This document shows, piece after piece, positions 11,246 to 22,320 of a stretch of DNA of 64,000 nt. The DNA comes from Gymnopilus junonius (lineage: Eukaryota; Basidiomycota; Agaricomycetes; Agaricales; Galerinaceae). The stretch is taken from NCBI GenBank assembly GCA_015501075.1, contig JADNYJ010000172.1:1-64000 (forward strand). Direction: 5' to 3'. The notes beneath the pieces are model-generated. The model was not told the origin of the DNA. It worked only from the letters and a program-made list of their open reading frames with translations, and made no database searches. Numbering within the stretch: the first letter of the stretch is position 1; every line of letters starts with the position of its first letter. Both the position numbers and the translations under genes were made by a program.

Positions 11246-13044
11246 ATGAAGCTCACTGCATCCATCCTTTTCTTTGCCCAGTCGGCTCTCGGATTTTTCT
11301 TCCATGAATCTGTACTTGAACGTTCTTATCCTCCTTCAATTGGGGGTAACTTCCTTCATCGTCGCCAGTCTCAAGCTCCAATTGTCGGCAATTTGTCTGT
11401 AACTCAGGCCGAGGCAGGATATGCGGCGATGTGCTCAACGGCCAATAGCAACACTGGGTCCAATGCCATCCTAGCTGACATCAATAATGTCACCGTCAAC
11501 GCGCTCGCAATAGAGGTATTCATGACGATTTTCAGTCTGTATGTATATGTGCTGATCTATTTTCCAGACCGAATTCCGCAATGTAGCAGCCCAGCTTGCC
11601 TTCATCGATAGCGAGAATCTGGACACTCAGAAATTCAGCGCGAATTGGACTGTGTTGACTCAGGTGCGTAGCTTACCAAGCTCCGACCACCTGCTTTGTC
11701 TGATAGATTGGTTTATAGCAATGGACAAACATCCTTTGGGCTTCTCGTAATACAGCGTCCGATACAGTGGCATACTGTCAAGAATTCATTGATACTATAA
11801 TGCCTTTCGTTGCCAATGCGAGTGGAATAAATGTACCGCCTCCTACTTCAATTGAAGTGCTTCAGGAATATATAGCAGTAGGCCTCATAGTTTAACTTTT
11901 GTTTAACTTCGTGACTGAAATGCATTAAACAGGAAGCGCAGACGTTCCAGAACAATGCGAAAATCACAGCAGATGCATTTGCATCTCTGCAGACGAACCT
12001 AACCATCTTTTCTGCCTCCTTCAATAATTTCGCACAGAAATTAAAGGCTTCAGATGATGCTGCGATCTCTTCACTCCTTGTCGACATAGATGCATTGACC
12101 CGCACTATCAATCAGTGAGTGTTATAGGAATTCACACTATCTCCTTACTGATCCTTGATGTCCAGGCTCGATAAGGAGATATCTGAAGTTGCCACCGCGC
12201 TTGGTATCACTATTTTTACTGATTTAGCCGCTGTGGTCCTCTTCCCTGAATTCGCGCCAATCATTATCGTAAGCCAAGTTGAATGTACTTTATTTCTATG
12301 TTTATTCTGATTGAATGGTATAGGGAGTTGGAGTACTGGCAGTGGCGGGTGAGGGAGCCGCGTGGGGTATTCTGGCAAACCAGAGGAGCGGTATACCATT
12401 TTAATTTGGGTTGGTAGTAAAATACTGATCAAGAGGCCATTCAATTCACACAGCGGCAGCCAACCAGCGCGCTAAGGACCAGGTTACCGTTCAGCAGCTT
12501 CAGCAACAGGAGACGGCAATTGCACAAGCAAATTCCACTCTCCGAACAATTGCGAACGTGACAGTACCTACAATGGTGAACCAGCTACAGGCGTTCAACA
12601 ACATTTGGAATGCTGTGGTCTCAGATTGTGAACAAGGCATAACGTATCTCAATACGGCCGAAACGCAGTCCCAATCAAGTGTAAGTCAGTATCTCGACTT
12701 TGGACGTACAGAGTATGCTGACTTGGTAAACAAGCTGGCCATCTTACTTCCACAAATATTCTGGTCTACCATCGAGCACGTCCCTTGTATGTATGAGCAA
12801 ATAATTCCCGCCCTCGATCAAGTACGCCCTATTCCTTTTTTTGGAGCACTGTGCAGCCAGTTTTCTTATTATTACTTGGCAGTATGCTGCCGGAATTGCA
12901 TCGTCGTCAATCCCTCCTCCCACATCAAATGCGGTGTCCCTTTCCTCGAATTGGAAGACACTGGGAACTGGCCAATTCCGTGCTAGAGTCCAGTCACTCG
13001 TTAGTGAGAAAGCAGCAGCTTTGTCCGGAGCGCATGTAGTGTAA
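11246..13044 (+). CDS. Secreted all-helical protein, ClyA/HBL-like candidate pore former, forward copy
   Basis: Nine or so exons with clean GT-AG introns (11516-11567, 11664-11718, 11878-11932, 12115-12165, 12269-12323, 12391-12453 and two near 12680 and 12822). The protein starts with a signal peptide (MKLTASILFFAQSALG) and ends at TAA 13042-13044. The middle exons encode a long amphipathic helix, then a strongly hydrophobic stretch (TDLAAVVLFPEFAPIIIGVG) and a second Gln-rich coiled-coil helix (QVTVQQLQQQETAIAQANS). The C-terminal part carries AFNNIWNAVVSDCEQGI, WSTIEHVPCMYEQ and YAAGIASSSIPPPTSN. This helix-hairpin-helix plan is that of ClyA/HBL-type alpha pore-forming proteins, several of which are known from fungi; target membrane and role (defence, competition or pathogenicity) are unknown. 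All frames stay open, so this copy looks functional. Confidence 0.65.
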
Positions 13045-14924
13045 ACTTATTCCCTACGAATGTTTTCGTTTGAGAATCTCTTTCTTTTTTGCCTCGCTCT
13101 CGATTCTAGTGGATCTATACTTGCTTGGGCTATTTTTCGGCCTGTACAAATTGCTTTATGAAATTTACTTACCTCCATATGAGACAGACTTAGCAATTCA
13201 AACATTTTCCATATCTCAGTCTTTAAACAATGAAAAAGAGGGATTCAATGAAGAGAACAATCCTTTTTGAATCCGTTCTATTTTACTTCAATTGATAGTC
13301 GGACGAAAGAAAGTCCTTACTAATACATCAGCAAGTCGGCAATTTACTTTTTAGCTTTTCCGCTTTTTCGGCCAATTGCTCGAAAATTTAGTATGTCGTA
13401 TGGTCAGTAATGGCAAAGTTTCGCATCATTTCATCTCCTGTGCCACGATTCGTGATACAGAGAATCGATTTCGTGGTCCTCTTCAGCTCTGGCCTTTCTG
13501 AATGTTTGGTACAAAGTCTGCGCTTTTCGGGAATCCGGGCCCGGATTCTGATGGCCAGTTTTTCGTCCCTTTTTTTACCTTTTTTAGCTTGTACAAGCGA
13601 AAAAAAGCTAATTGCCAAAGTACCGATGTAGACGCCACATCTATCCAACCGACCAAATGGCCAAGGTCAGGCAGCGAGCCAATCATCTTTAGTCGTTTGC
13701 TCCAACTGACTTCGAGGCCACGAGGAAAGAAAGCAATACGCTGTACAGCCCGACGAGGTGGAGGAGTGTAGGGAGTTGTGGTGGGGCGATTCCGGATTCA
13801 GATTCAGGAACAGTCAGGACTTTTCGAGTGGAGCTTTAAATGGTGGAGCTGTAAATGTTTTGGCGTGGATCAACGAAGAAATTTCGGTCCTCGCTCGATT
13901 ACTCGGTTCCGCTTGTGGCGGTCTCTTTCGCCTGTGCTTCTCCTTGTCTCCTTGTCACCTTTCTCTTCATGTTTCCACCCAATACATTTCACCTGAAATC
14001 CTCCCTTCCCGGTATGTACATCTTGTAAACTTCCTGAAGACTTTGTTGGACTTCACGGACACGTTTACACCAGGAAAATACAGCGCGTCCCATTTCATTA
14101 CTCTGTCTTGGAAGGATACACGAAGGCGGTCGCAGCACTGGATCCTCCTGTTCCGAAGTGAATGACAAAAGATCCCAGCCTTCACTAAATCCAGTTGTAC
14201 GTATTATATTAACCAATCATGCTCGCGACTCGCTAACCGCCCCGCTCAGGATTCGCCCATGCCACCAAATAGCAGAATTCCCATGTACATTTGCACGCAC
14301 AGCAATGTCGCTTTGGATGGCCGCTGGCGCCGCTGAATTCCGTCTGTTATGATTCCTCCGCCAGCGGAAGAGTTCCCGACATTGGCGTCTGCATCCCCCA
14401 TGCATTGACTGGGGCGATTTCGCTGTAACAACCTATACTGCAATACTCGGTGTCTGCATCCGTTCTTAACAGCTGGTGGCGAGGGTGGCGAGGATGAGAG
14501 CAAGGGGAGAGGAAGAGATGTAAGTTTGTTTAGTTAAACAATACCTTTCCGAGACTGGGCGTGCTACTCACCTCTTTATCTCTGAAAGAGTTACTCTACA
14601 TTTGGAAGAACAAGTTATCGATAATTTTACCCTCGAATACCTTCAATCGTGATGTCGAGCATCTCGATTCTACGTTAAAGTCTGTCAATATGAGCGTTAT
14701 TCATTATATGATGTATCCTTTGAGTAAATGCTGGGACGTCTCGTATGCAGTGACATCGCTTGAAATGAAAGGTCTTCCTTTCTTCATATGATTGCGCTTT
14801 TTTTTGCAACCTCTGCGAAATCGGCGATTCCGTCCCGGAGTCCAGGCCCATCCGCAGTTCTGAGCTGAAGTCGTCGATACTGACCTCTTCTGCTTGAAAA
14901 TAAAGATCTTCAGTGCCATTCCTT
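13045..14924. other. Gene-free stretch
   Basis: Contains overlapping short frames on both strands with no domain, start context or splice pattern. It includes an 18 bp perfect palindrome at 13531-13548 and a direct repeat GCAACCTCTGCGAAAT (about 14807 and 14930) that belongs to the duplicated promoter block. Confidence 0.4.
13531..13548. repeat. 18 bp perfect palindrome
   Basis: GAATCCGGGCCCGGATTC reads identically on both strands. No second copy was seen nearby, and its role is unknown. Confidence 0.7.
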
Positions 14925-15300
14925 CTTGGCAACCTCTGCGAAATTTAGAAATCAAGGAGTCAACCCGGAGTTTGGGTGTACCAAGATCGCCTAAGATCGT
15001 CAATAACGTCGGTGTTAAATATAGTATTTCCTTTCCACTTTTCTGCTTCTTCCGACCTGTTCGCGATGATCCACAATCCATTCTCGTCTTTCTGTACAGT
15101 ATCTGTCTCAGATCGACACACGTCATCGAATCCTTCTCCCGAATCCGACACTTACCTTGGGAAGGTAACCCCTGGTGCGGGTGCGCATCGAATGTGTACA
15201 CGAAAAGTTCAAGCTATGAGCGTTGGATCCAACGTACCTGAAACTCGATATTTTACCGATAAAATTTATTGAAGTTCCCCTCTCCCGATGCTAAATACAA
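14925..15300 (+). repeat. Duplicated promoter block of the helical-protein gene
   Basis: Colinear with about 10690-11060 upstream of the intact gene. Shared stretches include GTGTTAAATATAGTATT (10770/15010), TATCTGTCTCAG (10852/15101) and TTCTCCCGAATC.GACA. It is joined to the 3' exons of the same gene family at 15390, so promoter and tail were kept and the middle was lost. Confidence 0.7.
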
Positions 15301-15389
15301 GTCCTGCAAATGCAGATCATCCAGTGAGGCTATCATGTTCCTTGTGCACTTTACTTCCCAACGGCTGGTGGACTTAGACTCGATCTACC

Positions 15390-15795
15390 CAAGATAGCCA
15401 CTCGACTGGGGGCGTTCAACGCTATCTGGAATGCAGTAGTGTCGGATTGTGAACATGGGATAGAGTACCTTAATATTGCCAGTCCTGAGACTGCTATTCC
15501 ACATAATTTCTGGCCGACACTTAACAACATCCCTTGTTTGTATCAGCAGATGGTCTTTGCGTTCAATAAGGTGCGCCTTGTTCAAGTTCTGAAGTTTTGT
15601 GCAACCAGGTTTCTCATTAGTACTTGGCAGTATGCTGCCGGAATTGCATTGTCATCAATTCCTCCTCCCACGTCGAACGTGCTGTTCTTTTCCTCAGATT
15701 GGAAAACGGTGGGAGAAGGCGAGTTCCATGTTAGAGTCCAGTCAATGGTTAGTGAGGCGAAATCGAAAGAAGCAGCTTTGACCACGGCCAAGTAG
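15390..15795 (+). pseudogene. Truncated third copy of the helical-protein gene (last exons only)
   Basis: Encodes AFNAIWNAVVSDCEHGIEYL, then FWPTLNNIPCLYQQ and, after an intron with donor GTGCGC near 15570, YAAGIALSSIPPPTSN to a stop at 15795. These match the last three coding blocks of the gene at 11246-13044. The signal peptide, the first helix and the hydrophobic hairpin are absent, and there is no suitable start, so it cannot make the full protein. Confidence 0.75.
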
Positions 15796-16747
15796 CATGA
15801 ATCATTCTCTTGCGCATAGCATGTCTTCATCAGAATATCTCCCTCTCTTCATTCTTTCTCCTTATTCTTTATTTTCGCCATGGATTTGGAATAGTTAAAC
15901 TACATTCTGCCTATGTAAGTTGGTGATGAATTCTATTAACCTTCGTACGAAATTGCGTGGGCATATCTTCTTCGAACCAGGACTACCGTAAATGCAGAAG
16001 GTAATCTGTCTATCAGTGTTTTAATCCCTGTGAACGAAGTAGAATCTCACAAGAATGACATACCTGTACTCCGCCTTATACTACTCAGTAGTCGGATGAA
16101 AGGACGAAACCAATCGTGGTCGATAGTTCCTGGAAACATTTACTCCGTTGTAACACGTCAAGTCCCTCATCGGAGAAATCAACCACCTGCACATTCATCC
16201 TAACCAGCTTAGCAAACATCTCTAATTTCAAGCAGCAGGCCAGTCGCCTCCAATCAGCATCGATATGTCGGAATAATTCAAGAGAGGGCGACGGGAATGA
16301 TAATCTGAGGGTTAGATTCCTTGCGTCCCACGATAATCCTTTTTCCAGAAAGTAGACAATCCAATCAAGGGGGCTTGAGAAGTGATTGATGAGAATGCCA
16401 TCAGGAAATGTTGAAACTGTAAATGCTGCCTCGATTGTCAAGGACTGCAGGTGCAAGAAATGTAGTGGAGGCAGGGCGAAATTAAAAGGAAAATATAGAT
16501 GTGCACTACCGCCCAGCCTCAGACTATACATTGTATTGACTAAAGAGGTCGTTAGTGGGCTAAGGCCTTCATTTGCATTTGGAAGAGCGAATCGAACTTA
16601 CTGTCAAGGTTGGCTGTGCAAAGTCGCAAATTTGTCAAAAACCCGAAATGTTTCGAAAGATTGTGCATGCTGTCGATTCCGCATGGGGAAAAGCTAAGCC
16701 GGTGTAATTGGGCGAGGTCGAATGGAAATGAAGGTGACGAAAGCACT

Positions 16748-17472
16748 CAAGGGGGTACCGGGATATAAATTGGTCAACTATCCTCCATATTTTTTCTAAC
16801 GGCCTCCTCGAACCAACCGCCCATTCACGTGATTGATCTGCATATCTAAATTAGGAAATATGACATCATCGCCATGCTACTTTTCCTCCTCGTCCACTCG
16901 TGGACTTCGTACAAGCCTCGCAAGCCCAATTGTGCAGCGCTTGATCCGCAGATACACATATTAGATGGTACTAGAATGAGATAAACAGTGATTCAGTTTG
17001 TTAGGGAGAATATATGCGAATAATCATAGGAATACTCACCCATCTCGTCTCACATCCAGGTCTTTTGCATTCAATTACATCGTCGGCGGTCGGATCAACC
17101 CTTAGGCCACACAAGCAATCATCCAGCCCTTGTATATGATGCCTTTCCGTCGCTATTTTGAGACTGCGAAGTGTAGATTTCGTCGCTCTCCTATGCCTGT
17201 AGTCTGGGCTATGTTTCGTCTTATCTTGATCTTATCTGATCATTATATAATAACCTCCAATATCATGTCTACAGACTAGTTATTACTTTTTCTCTATGAA
17301 ATATACATCCAGGACTTGCTCTGTGCATGAATCCACTTTGGTATGTCACTTCTGAGCCATATTTCCTACCAATTTCGTGCCCTATGGAGTATTCCCAAAA
17401 TTTTCTAACGGCCTGACGGCCGAACCAACCGCCCGGGGTACGTTCCGGGATTTACGGCCCGGGACCCCCTTG
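16748..17472. mobile_element. 725 bp non-autonomous DNA transposon with PHD-finger fragment
   Basis: The ends are inverted repeats: left CAAGGGGGTACCGGG, right reverse complement CAAGGGGGTCCCGGG. It is flanked by an exact 8 bp target duplication AAAGCACT (16740-16747 and 17473-17480) inside an F-box exon. Subterminal direct repeats of about 34 bp (TTTTCTAACGGCC...GAACCAACCGCCC) occur at 16793-16827 and 17401-17436, as expected for transposase-binding sites. An 8 bp duplication fits the hAT, P or KDZ/Zisupton superfamilies; no transposase is present to decide. Confidence 0.85.
16866..17231 (-). CDS. PHD-like zinc-finger fragment carried by the transposon
   Basis: Two exons with a clean intron (donor GTGAGT at 17039, acceptor CATTCTAG at 16971) encode a Cys4-His-Cys3 finger: CLCG, then 13 residues, C-K-R-P-G-C, ETRWYHLIC, and NWACEAC near the end, followed by a basic tail SGRGGK and a stop at 16866. 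The WYHL.C...W.C..C spacing is typical of PHD fingers, and a very similar CETRWYH finger recurs at the C-terminus of repetitive proteins in Agaricomycetes. There is no Met upstream, the frame being open only from 17231, so it is the 3' end of a larger gene, either captured by or original to the element. Confidence 0.65.
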
Positions 17473-18622
17473 AAAGCACTGATAGGTCGCTTGACCTTCC
17501 GATCTCCTCGATATGGAGGTACTCCAGAGAGGAAGAACCTGGAGCAGACTGGGGGGTAATCGGGTCATCGAGGGGTAAACAATGTCGATAAGTCGAAACC
17601 GAGCTCAGAGGATCAGGCTTGGATTCCGTCATATCCAAATTAGCGATTGATAATCTCTTCAGAGAAGATAGAGATCTGAGTAGAGAGACAGGGACAGAGT
17701 CGATGCCAGTCAAATCTACTTCTAATAAACGGTCTGCGGCGAAAACGTTTGCGAGGGCTTCTCTAGTGGAAATCGATGTCTTATCCCACAACTTCTGCAC
17801 ATGTTTCGGCCAATCGGACGTTGATGCCTGATCACCAGCGATCGACATTCGTTGAAGGTTGACAAGAAGTGGGAACACTTGAGCCAATGCAGCATCGGTA
17901 TCCAACCAGTGATGTAGGGGCGGGTGTTCATTTAATGCGAGAGGCGCAGGCGGTAGTGTGAGCACTTGTATGTACAATGCAATATGTGGTGAAGCGTGCA
18001 AGGTTTGAAGGAAGTGTGAAGCAGGATTATAGAGGGTAAGATTACGATCAGATTTATACAGCGTTTTCGTAAAATGGGTTTCATGCGAGCGCAAAACAAT
18101 GTTGCGGAGTAGGTATGGCTGCGCTATTGAGCAAAGATATGAGTTGGCACATGAAAGTGCTTCCAATGTTGCACAAGAGCCGGTTTCTCTGTAAATGATA
18201 TCGAATATTGTCTGTAATAGTTCTGGAGGTAGTATCTTCAGAGTTTCTGATTCGTCCATGGCCAAGATTGAGCAAATGATAAGGAAAACTGATGGTTGAG
18301 TGACGAGTAAAACCTTTTATTTACATCATGAGGTAATCACGGTATTACATAATAATTTCGTCACGGTTGAATCCGTTCCTCCTCGAACGTCTTTCCATTC
18401 TGCCCACATTTCGCTTTGCTTTTCATAACTTTCTACCTGTAACTGGGAAGCATGCAGGGATATAGCATTGATATGGAATCTAATATCTTTATACCCGAGC
18501 AATTGGCCGAAGCTAAGTAAGGCATCTTGAACTTCCGCAACTATGTTGAGCTCATTCACGCGACTAGACGTCTAGCCCCACTTTTTCAGCTTAACTATCA
18601 AACTACATGTGCCGCTACTGTG

Positions 18623-19823
18623 ATGTTCCAAACACGACTCTGCCGAAGAAACAAAACCATCATGGATACGAGAGCGATGTTTCTGAAGGACATGGGGACC
18701 CTCGGTCCTGAAGCATATCTACCGAGAAGAAAAGTTGTCGAGTGGATGGATTCCAACTCGAATGGTGAGGGGGAGCGAAAGGGGGCATGGCTTATGGCAA
18801 TGTATGTGTATGAAGTACGTCCACTTCGATGTCTGACATATGCAGTTCCTGAATTATAGTACTGTAGATCGTGAAAGCTTCCTCGAAACGTGAGGTTTGT
18901 ACGCCGTGTAATTTGTTTTGTTTTGCCTCATACCTCTATGATATTTTAGAGGGACTGGGGTCATCTGGTTTTTACGGACGCTTTCGTGGATAGGTGCCTC
19001 CTGGTCATGGTGTTCCCTTCTCCATCAGGTAAGTATCTTACTTTCTTTCTGCACGATGACAGCTCCCTAAAGAATGAAATACGCAGATGCATCAGGATTT
19101 TCTCATGAGGACTATGCAAAGCTGACAAAATGGCATGCTCACCGCTTCATGGCTATGTGCATGTGCATCTTTCACGATGACGCACCAGTGTCGTGGTAAA
19201 CGTGTTTTATCCTTCGCCGCCAATACCTAACAGGTTTCTTCGCAGGGTGCGGGCGACATATGTAACAGAAGATCAACTTGAGGCACCGGATTTTCGACTC
19301 GGCAAGAGCTTCCTATCATTCAACACAAATCCGTTCGTCGATCCTTTCACTGAGAGAGGGATTTACCTCCATTTTTCACCGTGACTCCCGGAACGGTCCT
19401 GCCATGCCTCTTAGCAAGCGATGTATTCAAGATCGACAGTGTCCGCGCTCAAGACCCTAACCTCAAGTCTAACCCCGTTCCTATACCCCAGACCGTTCGA
19501 GATAAGGTCATCGGTGACAAGAATACCAGGGTATCATTCCGAGGCTCTGAGTGGCAATCTAGACATTACTGCGCATGCGCGCGTTGTAAAGCTAGCAAGA
19601 AGAGGGATTTGAACTTGTGCTCAAGGTACATCAAGTGATTCGCAAATTTTCCCTAGCTAATGCTGCTTGGTTATATTAGGTGTACCATCGAATTCTATTG
19701 CGGAAAGGAATGGTAAGATCTAAATGCCGTCCTGCGACAAATCTCTTCCGGTTAATCAGTTATGTTTATAGTCAGAAGCTCGCATGGGCTGAACATAAGC
19801 GATGGTGCAGGGCAGGATTTTAG
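18623..19823 (+). CDS. MYND-type zinc-finger protein
   Basis: The last three exons form a MYND finger: CARCKASKKRDLNLC-S-R-C, then EFYCG, then CQKLAWAEHKRWC and a stop at 19821-19823. The pairing C-x2-C, C-x2-C, C-x3-C, H-x3-C is complete only when introns near 19627-19679 and 19711-19770 are removed, which supports the splice model. Upstream exons encode an Agaricomycete-style N-terminal region (HLVFTDAFVDRCLLVMVF, FSHEDYAKLTKWHAHRFMAM). MYND fingers bind proline-rich partners; the partner is not evident. One base is missing in a T-run near 19373: the frame ending IYLHFSP must shift by one to continue into the exon with VTPGTVLPC. The true start is unclear; 18623 is the first in-frame ATG of an exon open from 18527. 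Confidence 0.6.
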
Positions 19824-20897
19824 GACGACTATTTGCTAATTTCCTCCGTCACCGCTCTTGGGCGAAGTCCAGACCTAACAAGTGCTTGTAGCATCAAGAT
19901 GGCGAGAAATCCCCAGCTATTGGGGGGTGTATCCTAGTCGGACGCCCGCCCTGACAAATTTTGGCACTTGTTGACTGTATTCAACCCGGAATCCGTAAAT
20001 TCTGATCTCCTTTCATTGGCATAAATGATACAATAGTCTTACTTTCTGTCTATTACCGTAGCAGTATTTGTATTTATAGAACATTGATCCAACCCGATTT
20101 TTTCCTTCTACGCTGAATCTACGAAGTCCTCCTAGTGTTCGGCAGATAGTGTCATGTTTCCCGTATGTTAAGCTGCAAGTTTGACAAGAGGTATGCAATA
20201 AGGCGATAAAGCCTGTGTACTACAACAAATGAGAACCAGATGCAAAGGCTGGTTCTCAGTCTGTAAAAGTACTTCTTCATATGAACTGAGAACTAAAAAA
20301 ACACGGTAGAACGCGCTCTAAGTACGTGAATATGAATGATAATTAAGGACTAGAAATTAATGGTCAAGATTCTATCAGAATATGAATGTATTGTTCGATA
20401 TTGCGTCGGAATAGCGCCAGCTCTGGTAAATACAAGTGCAGAGATAAAGTTCATATGAAAGTCGACGTTGAGAAGGACCGACATTGGAAGGAAACGTTGG
20501 CAGTGATCACGACTCGATTCCTGTCGATTTAGCTTATCGCTGATGGGAAAGGTCCACCAGGTTCTGGCTTAAAGTCAAGTAAACCGAGTTGTGGCACAGG
20601 TCTAAATAACACATTGTTCCGAATTCTAGGCTGGCTTTACCTACAGATTGACTCAAGCGCTTTGTCGCTTGCCTGCACGTGAAAAAGTTATCGTTTATTT
20701 ATACCAAGAATCGTCCAGTTCGCAGGGGTTGTTTCTCGACGAAGACATTGATCGCTGAGATCTATCCTGATTCTGGCACGTTGAGTTGAATCTATTGAAA
20801 GGCCTTCTCGACTAATGTAAAGTGAGGGAAAGTTGGCAGGATCAGACAGTCTAGATTTTTCAATGATCATCTTTTTGGAATATGTGGTACGCCCAAG
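19824..20897. other. Gene-free stretch
   Basis: Short frames only; a reverse frame at 20688-20912 overlaps the promoter of the next gene and has no domain. Presumably the 3' flank of the MYND gene and the upstream region of the secreted-protein gene at 21084. Confidence 0.4.
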
Positions 20898-21078
20898 TAT
20901 AAAACCATCCATCCTTGAACTCAGAAAGTCAGAGTCCCCAGCAAACTCGATCGAAAGTGAGTGAAATTTCGAAGATTATAAATCGAAAATTCATCCCTCA
21001 CCCCCTTCAATAGCACCAATCATTGTTGGTTTCCCAGAAGGCCCAACCCACGAGTATTATCTGACCTTTTCATCATAG
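20898..21078 (+). promoter_or_regulatory. TATA box, leader and 5'-UTR intron of family 1 copy 2
   Basis: TATAAAA at 20898-20904 is followed by the leader motif CAGAGTCCCCAGCAAACT (20931-20947), which recurs in the copy at 45146 (CAGAGCCCCCAGCAAACT). An intron runs from GTGAGTG (20957) to CATCATAG (21078), ending five bases before the ATG. Confidence 0.65.
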
Positions 21079-21083
21079 AAACA

Positions 21084-21335
21084 ATGAAGACCTTTTTCAC
21101 CTTGGTTATTCTGCTCGCCGTGTCCATCGTAGGCACCTTTGCAGCCCCAGTCGAACACGCCGAGGATGGCTACGGCCCAAACAACTCAAGCGGTAACAAC
21201 ACCGGCGGAAACGAGAACGGTAACGGAGGCATTGGTAGTGCCAACACTGGCAATGGAAGCGGTAACGTCAGTGGTGGAGGTGGTAACATTGGCAGTGGAA
21301 ACAACGCTGGTGGCAATTCCAATACTGGATACTAG
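21084..21335 (+). CDS. Small secreted Gly/Asn-rich protein, family 1, copy 2
   Basis: Single 83-residue coding exon. A signal peptide (MKTFFTLVILLAVSIVGTFA) is followed by APVEHAEDGYGPNNSSG and a tail of Gly-Asn-Ser repeats (GNGGIGSANTGNGSGN) ending NTGY. The mature part is about 60 residues, has no Cys, and is more than half Gly plus Asn plus Ser. The repeats suggest a disordered or beta-stacking secreted polypeptide. The strong TATA promoter and spliced leader suggest high, regulated expression. Best intact member of the family; function unknown. Confidence 0.85.
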   Translation: MKTFFTLVILLAVSIVGTFAAPVEHAEDGYGPNNSSGNNTGGNENGNGGIGSANTGNGSGNVSGGGGNIGSGNNAGGNSNTGY

Positions 21336-22186
21336 ATTTTCGAGCAGTAAAGTGACAGTTTTTGGTAGTCGGTGAATTCGAATATATCCAGCATTCGGAT
21401 GTCCAGCCTTGTTACAAATGTCCGTTACATTTACCAACGTGGAGGATGAATTCGGAGTTGAATGTTGCGAGATGAGGATTCACGATGATAATCTGGACAG
21501 CAAAGCAACCTAGTCTTTCTACGCCCCTGCTTGCAGCGTGAGACACCAAACTATAGATGGAATGGCTTGAATTTATTTCCACTAGACTCGCCAAGCAACC
21601 TAGCTTGAATTTGTCCAGATACCTCACCTACGCCACGCAGAATTGTGGCTTATTCAACACTATACCCATATCAAAATCAAAGAATGACGTTCGAGGCATC
21701 GGAATGATATTTCTTATGATGACAGTGCGGATATCTCCAAATGATCTCTCGAACTGTCGCCAGAGCGTTACGGTATCTTAGGAAACGTCATATGTGAGAG
21801 AATCAACGCTGAAAGTCCAAATGGCTCGTGTCGGATATTCCTTGAGGAGCAGTAGCGGTCAAGAAAGTGGATTCATTATCAACGGCGGTCATATTCTTAA
21901 TTCAAAATTTAGAACGTTTCCTAGTACCAAGAACAAGATACCTGCTCAAATCGGGCCTGTAGAGAAGGCTTCGGAAGTGGCGATGGTTTCGCCCGTTTGC
22001 TAGTGAATGACATTAGTGGTCATCAAAGGCGCGGACCCTCAGACTTACAGTACCCAACGGGACAGTGAACCAAAGGTCTAAGACGACGGATGAGTTAAAT
22101 CAACGAAAGAAATATACTAGGCTTACATGCCTTTATGATGATGATGAGGCGCCAAGATGATCTAGGCCATCATAGAGGTACTCGAG
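21336..22186. other. Gene-free stretch
   Basis: Only short frames without domains or splice structure (for example 21557-21781 and 21794-22003). Confidence 0.35.
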
Positions 22187-22312
22187 TATAAAATGGTCGA
22201 TAATAATTTTTCCAACTGCAGAGTACTCAGCTCCTTTCATACAGAAAGGTAAGTGGCTAGCCCAATCCTGAAAAGACGACGTGTTACTTACAGTCCCTGC
22301 CCTTCTCTCCAG
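22187..22312 (+). promoter_or_regulatory. TATA box, leader and 5'-UTR intron of family 2 copy 1
   Basis: TATAAAATGGTCGATAA (22187) and the leader CCAACTGCAGAG are shared with the promoters at 31741 and 33080. A 5'-UTR intron runs from GTAAGT (22249) to TCTCCAG (22312), just before the ATG at 22321. Confidence 0.65.
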
Positions 22313-22320
22313 AACACAAC

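Larger units (their letters stand above)
16085..18265 (-). pseudogene. F-box protein gene, copy 1, interrupted by a transposon
   Basis: The Met at 18265 begins MAMDESETLKILPPELLQTI, a typical F-box start (LPxELLxxIF), followed by a leucine-rich region (LPPAPLALN, LLVNLQRMSIAG, LLEVDLTGI) and, in the distal part, LQSLTIEAAFTVSTF and WRRLACCLKLE. F-box proteins are substrate adaptors of SCF ubiquitin ligases; the leucine-rich tail would bind the substrate, which is unknown. The coding sequence is cut by a 725 bp element at 16748-17472. Removing the element and one copy of its 8 bp target duplication rejoins the frame exactly (...DLSVLS|SPSFPFDLAQLH), and the joined region matches F-box copies at 46138 and 49790. 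One intron lies at 16524-16601. As it stands, translation runs into the element and stops at 17405. Confidence 0.75.

Noticed and set aside
18326..18559. 77-codon reverse frame between the F-box and MYND genes
   Set aside because: Composition is protein-like, but it overlaps the antisense exon that leads into the MYND gene and has no splice partners or domain.
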